From Acinetobacter gerneri DSM 14967 = CIP 107464 = MTCC 9824 (GTDB lineage Bacteria > Pseudomonadota > Gammaproteobacteria > Pseudomonadales > Moraxellaceae), in NCBI RefSeq assembly GCF_000368565.1, contig NZ_KB849549.1:186001-250000 (forward strand): DNA of 64,000 nucleotides, given 5' to 3'. A program made the translations under genes and the position numbers. A model generated the notes under the pieces. The model saw only the letters and a list, made by a program, of their open reading frames with translations. It was not told the DNA's origin and ran no database searches. The first letter of the stretch is position 1. Every line of letters starts with the position of its first letter. Positions 63,852 to 64,000 of this stretch are shown here, piece after piece.

Positions 63852-64000
63852 ATTTATATTATGAGATATAGTTATCATTTCCTTAATCAATATATACCTG
63901 ACTAAGCCTTAAAAATACATTTTTGTTAGACAAAAAACATAAAAAATATTGCAACTATTTTAGATTATTATTTATACAAAATTGAAGTATAGATACTAAA

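Overview
The window looks like a chromosomal segment of an Acinetobacter species (Moraxellaceae). It is AT-rich with short intergenic spacers. Four features support the assignment: a 295-residue fatty acyl-CoA reductase of the Acr1 type, the block pilMNOPQ-aroK-aroB-SPOR gene-gltB-gltD, a detached dcw fragment rsmH-ftsL-ftsI-murE-murF-mraY without mraZ or murD/ftsW/murG, and a czcICBA/czcD metal efflux cluster. The species cannot be fixed from the sequence alone.

Layout. 1-474 is the 5' part of a metal-dependent hydrolase cut by the window edge. 1015-7514 holds glutamate synthase (gltBD). 7528-15280 is one long leftward block: a SPOR-domain protein, shikimate genes aroB and aroK, and the type IV pilus assembly genes pilQ, P, O, N and M. 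It is divergent from mrcA (PBP1A, 15445-17982). 18092-26117 holds rlmA and then the cell-wall and division genes mraY to rsmH. 26376-29191 has a small membrane protein and two tandem sulfate-binding proteins. 29588-32221 has a small secreted protein, gltX, tRNA-Ala, tRNA-Glu and a zinc-ribbon membrane protein. 32363-39871 is the Co/Zn/Cd efflux cluster. 40131-41185 has two related Sel1-repeat proteins. 41228-44468 has ettA and metY. 44741-46449 is a DUF2167 membrane protein pair. 46642-47498 is an intact IS5-type insertion sequence. 47629-50691 has acr1, a small membrane protein and a LysR/SDR divergent pair. 50736-56052 has tex and ompR-envZ. 56482-63851 has a SUKH protein, a succinyl-CoA:acetate CoA-transferase, a GMC oxidoreductase, a GNAT enzyme, a FadL-like porin and a methyltransferase.

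How the genes work together. Peptidoglycan precursor synthesis (murE, murF, mraY) sits with polymerisation (ftsI, mrcA) and division (ftsL). PilMNOP form the inner-membrane and periplasmic alignment complex of the PilQ secretin, which serves type IV pili and, in Acinetobacter, usually DNA uptake. GltBD makes glutamate, and gltX charges tRNA-Glu, whose gene lies about 170 bp downstream. Acr1, the GMC enzyme, the FadL-like porin and the CoA-transferase fit a lipid and acetate oriented metabolism, though they are not one operon.

Most of the window is ordinary housekeeping. I found no CRISPR array, prophage or recognisable defence island, and nothing that I can defend as a wholly new system. The most interesting items are a hairpin carrying inverted DnaA-box sequences between gltB and gltD, a perfect 12-copy in-frame hexamer repeat at the end of czcD, the IS5-type insertion upstream of acr1 beside half of a terminator, the paired Sel1 genes, the tandem Sbp genes, and an uncharacterised overlapping membrane-protein pair. 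Several starts were moved from the longest ORF to starts with a better ribosome-binding site; the entries give the reason.
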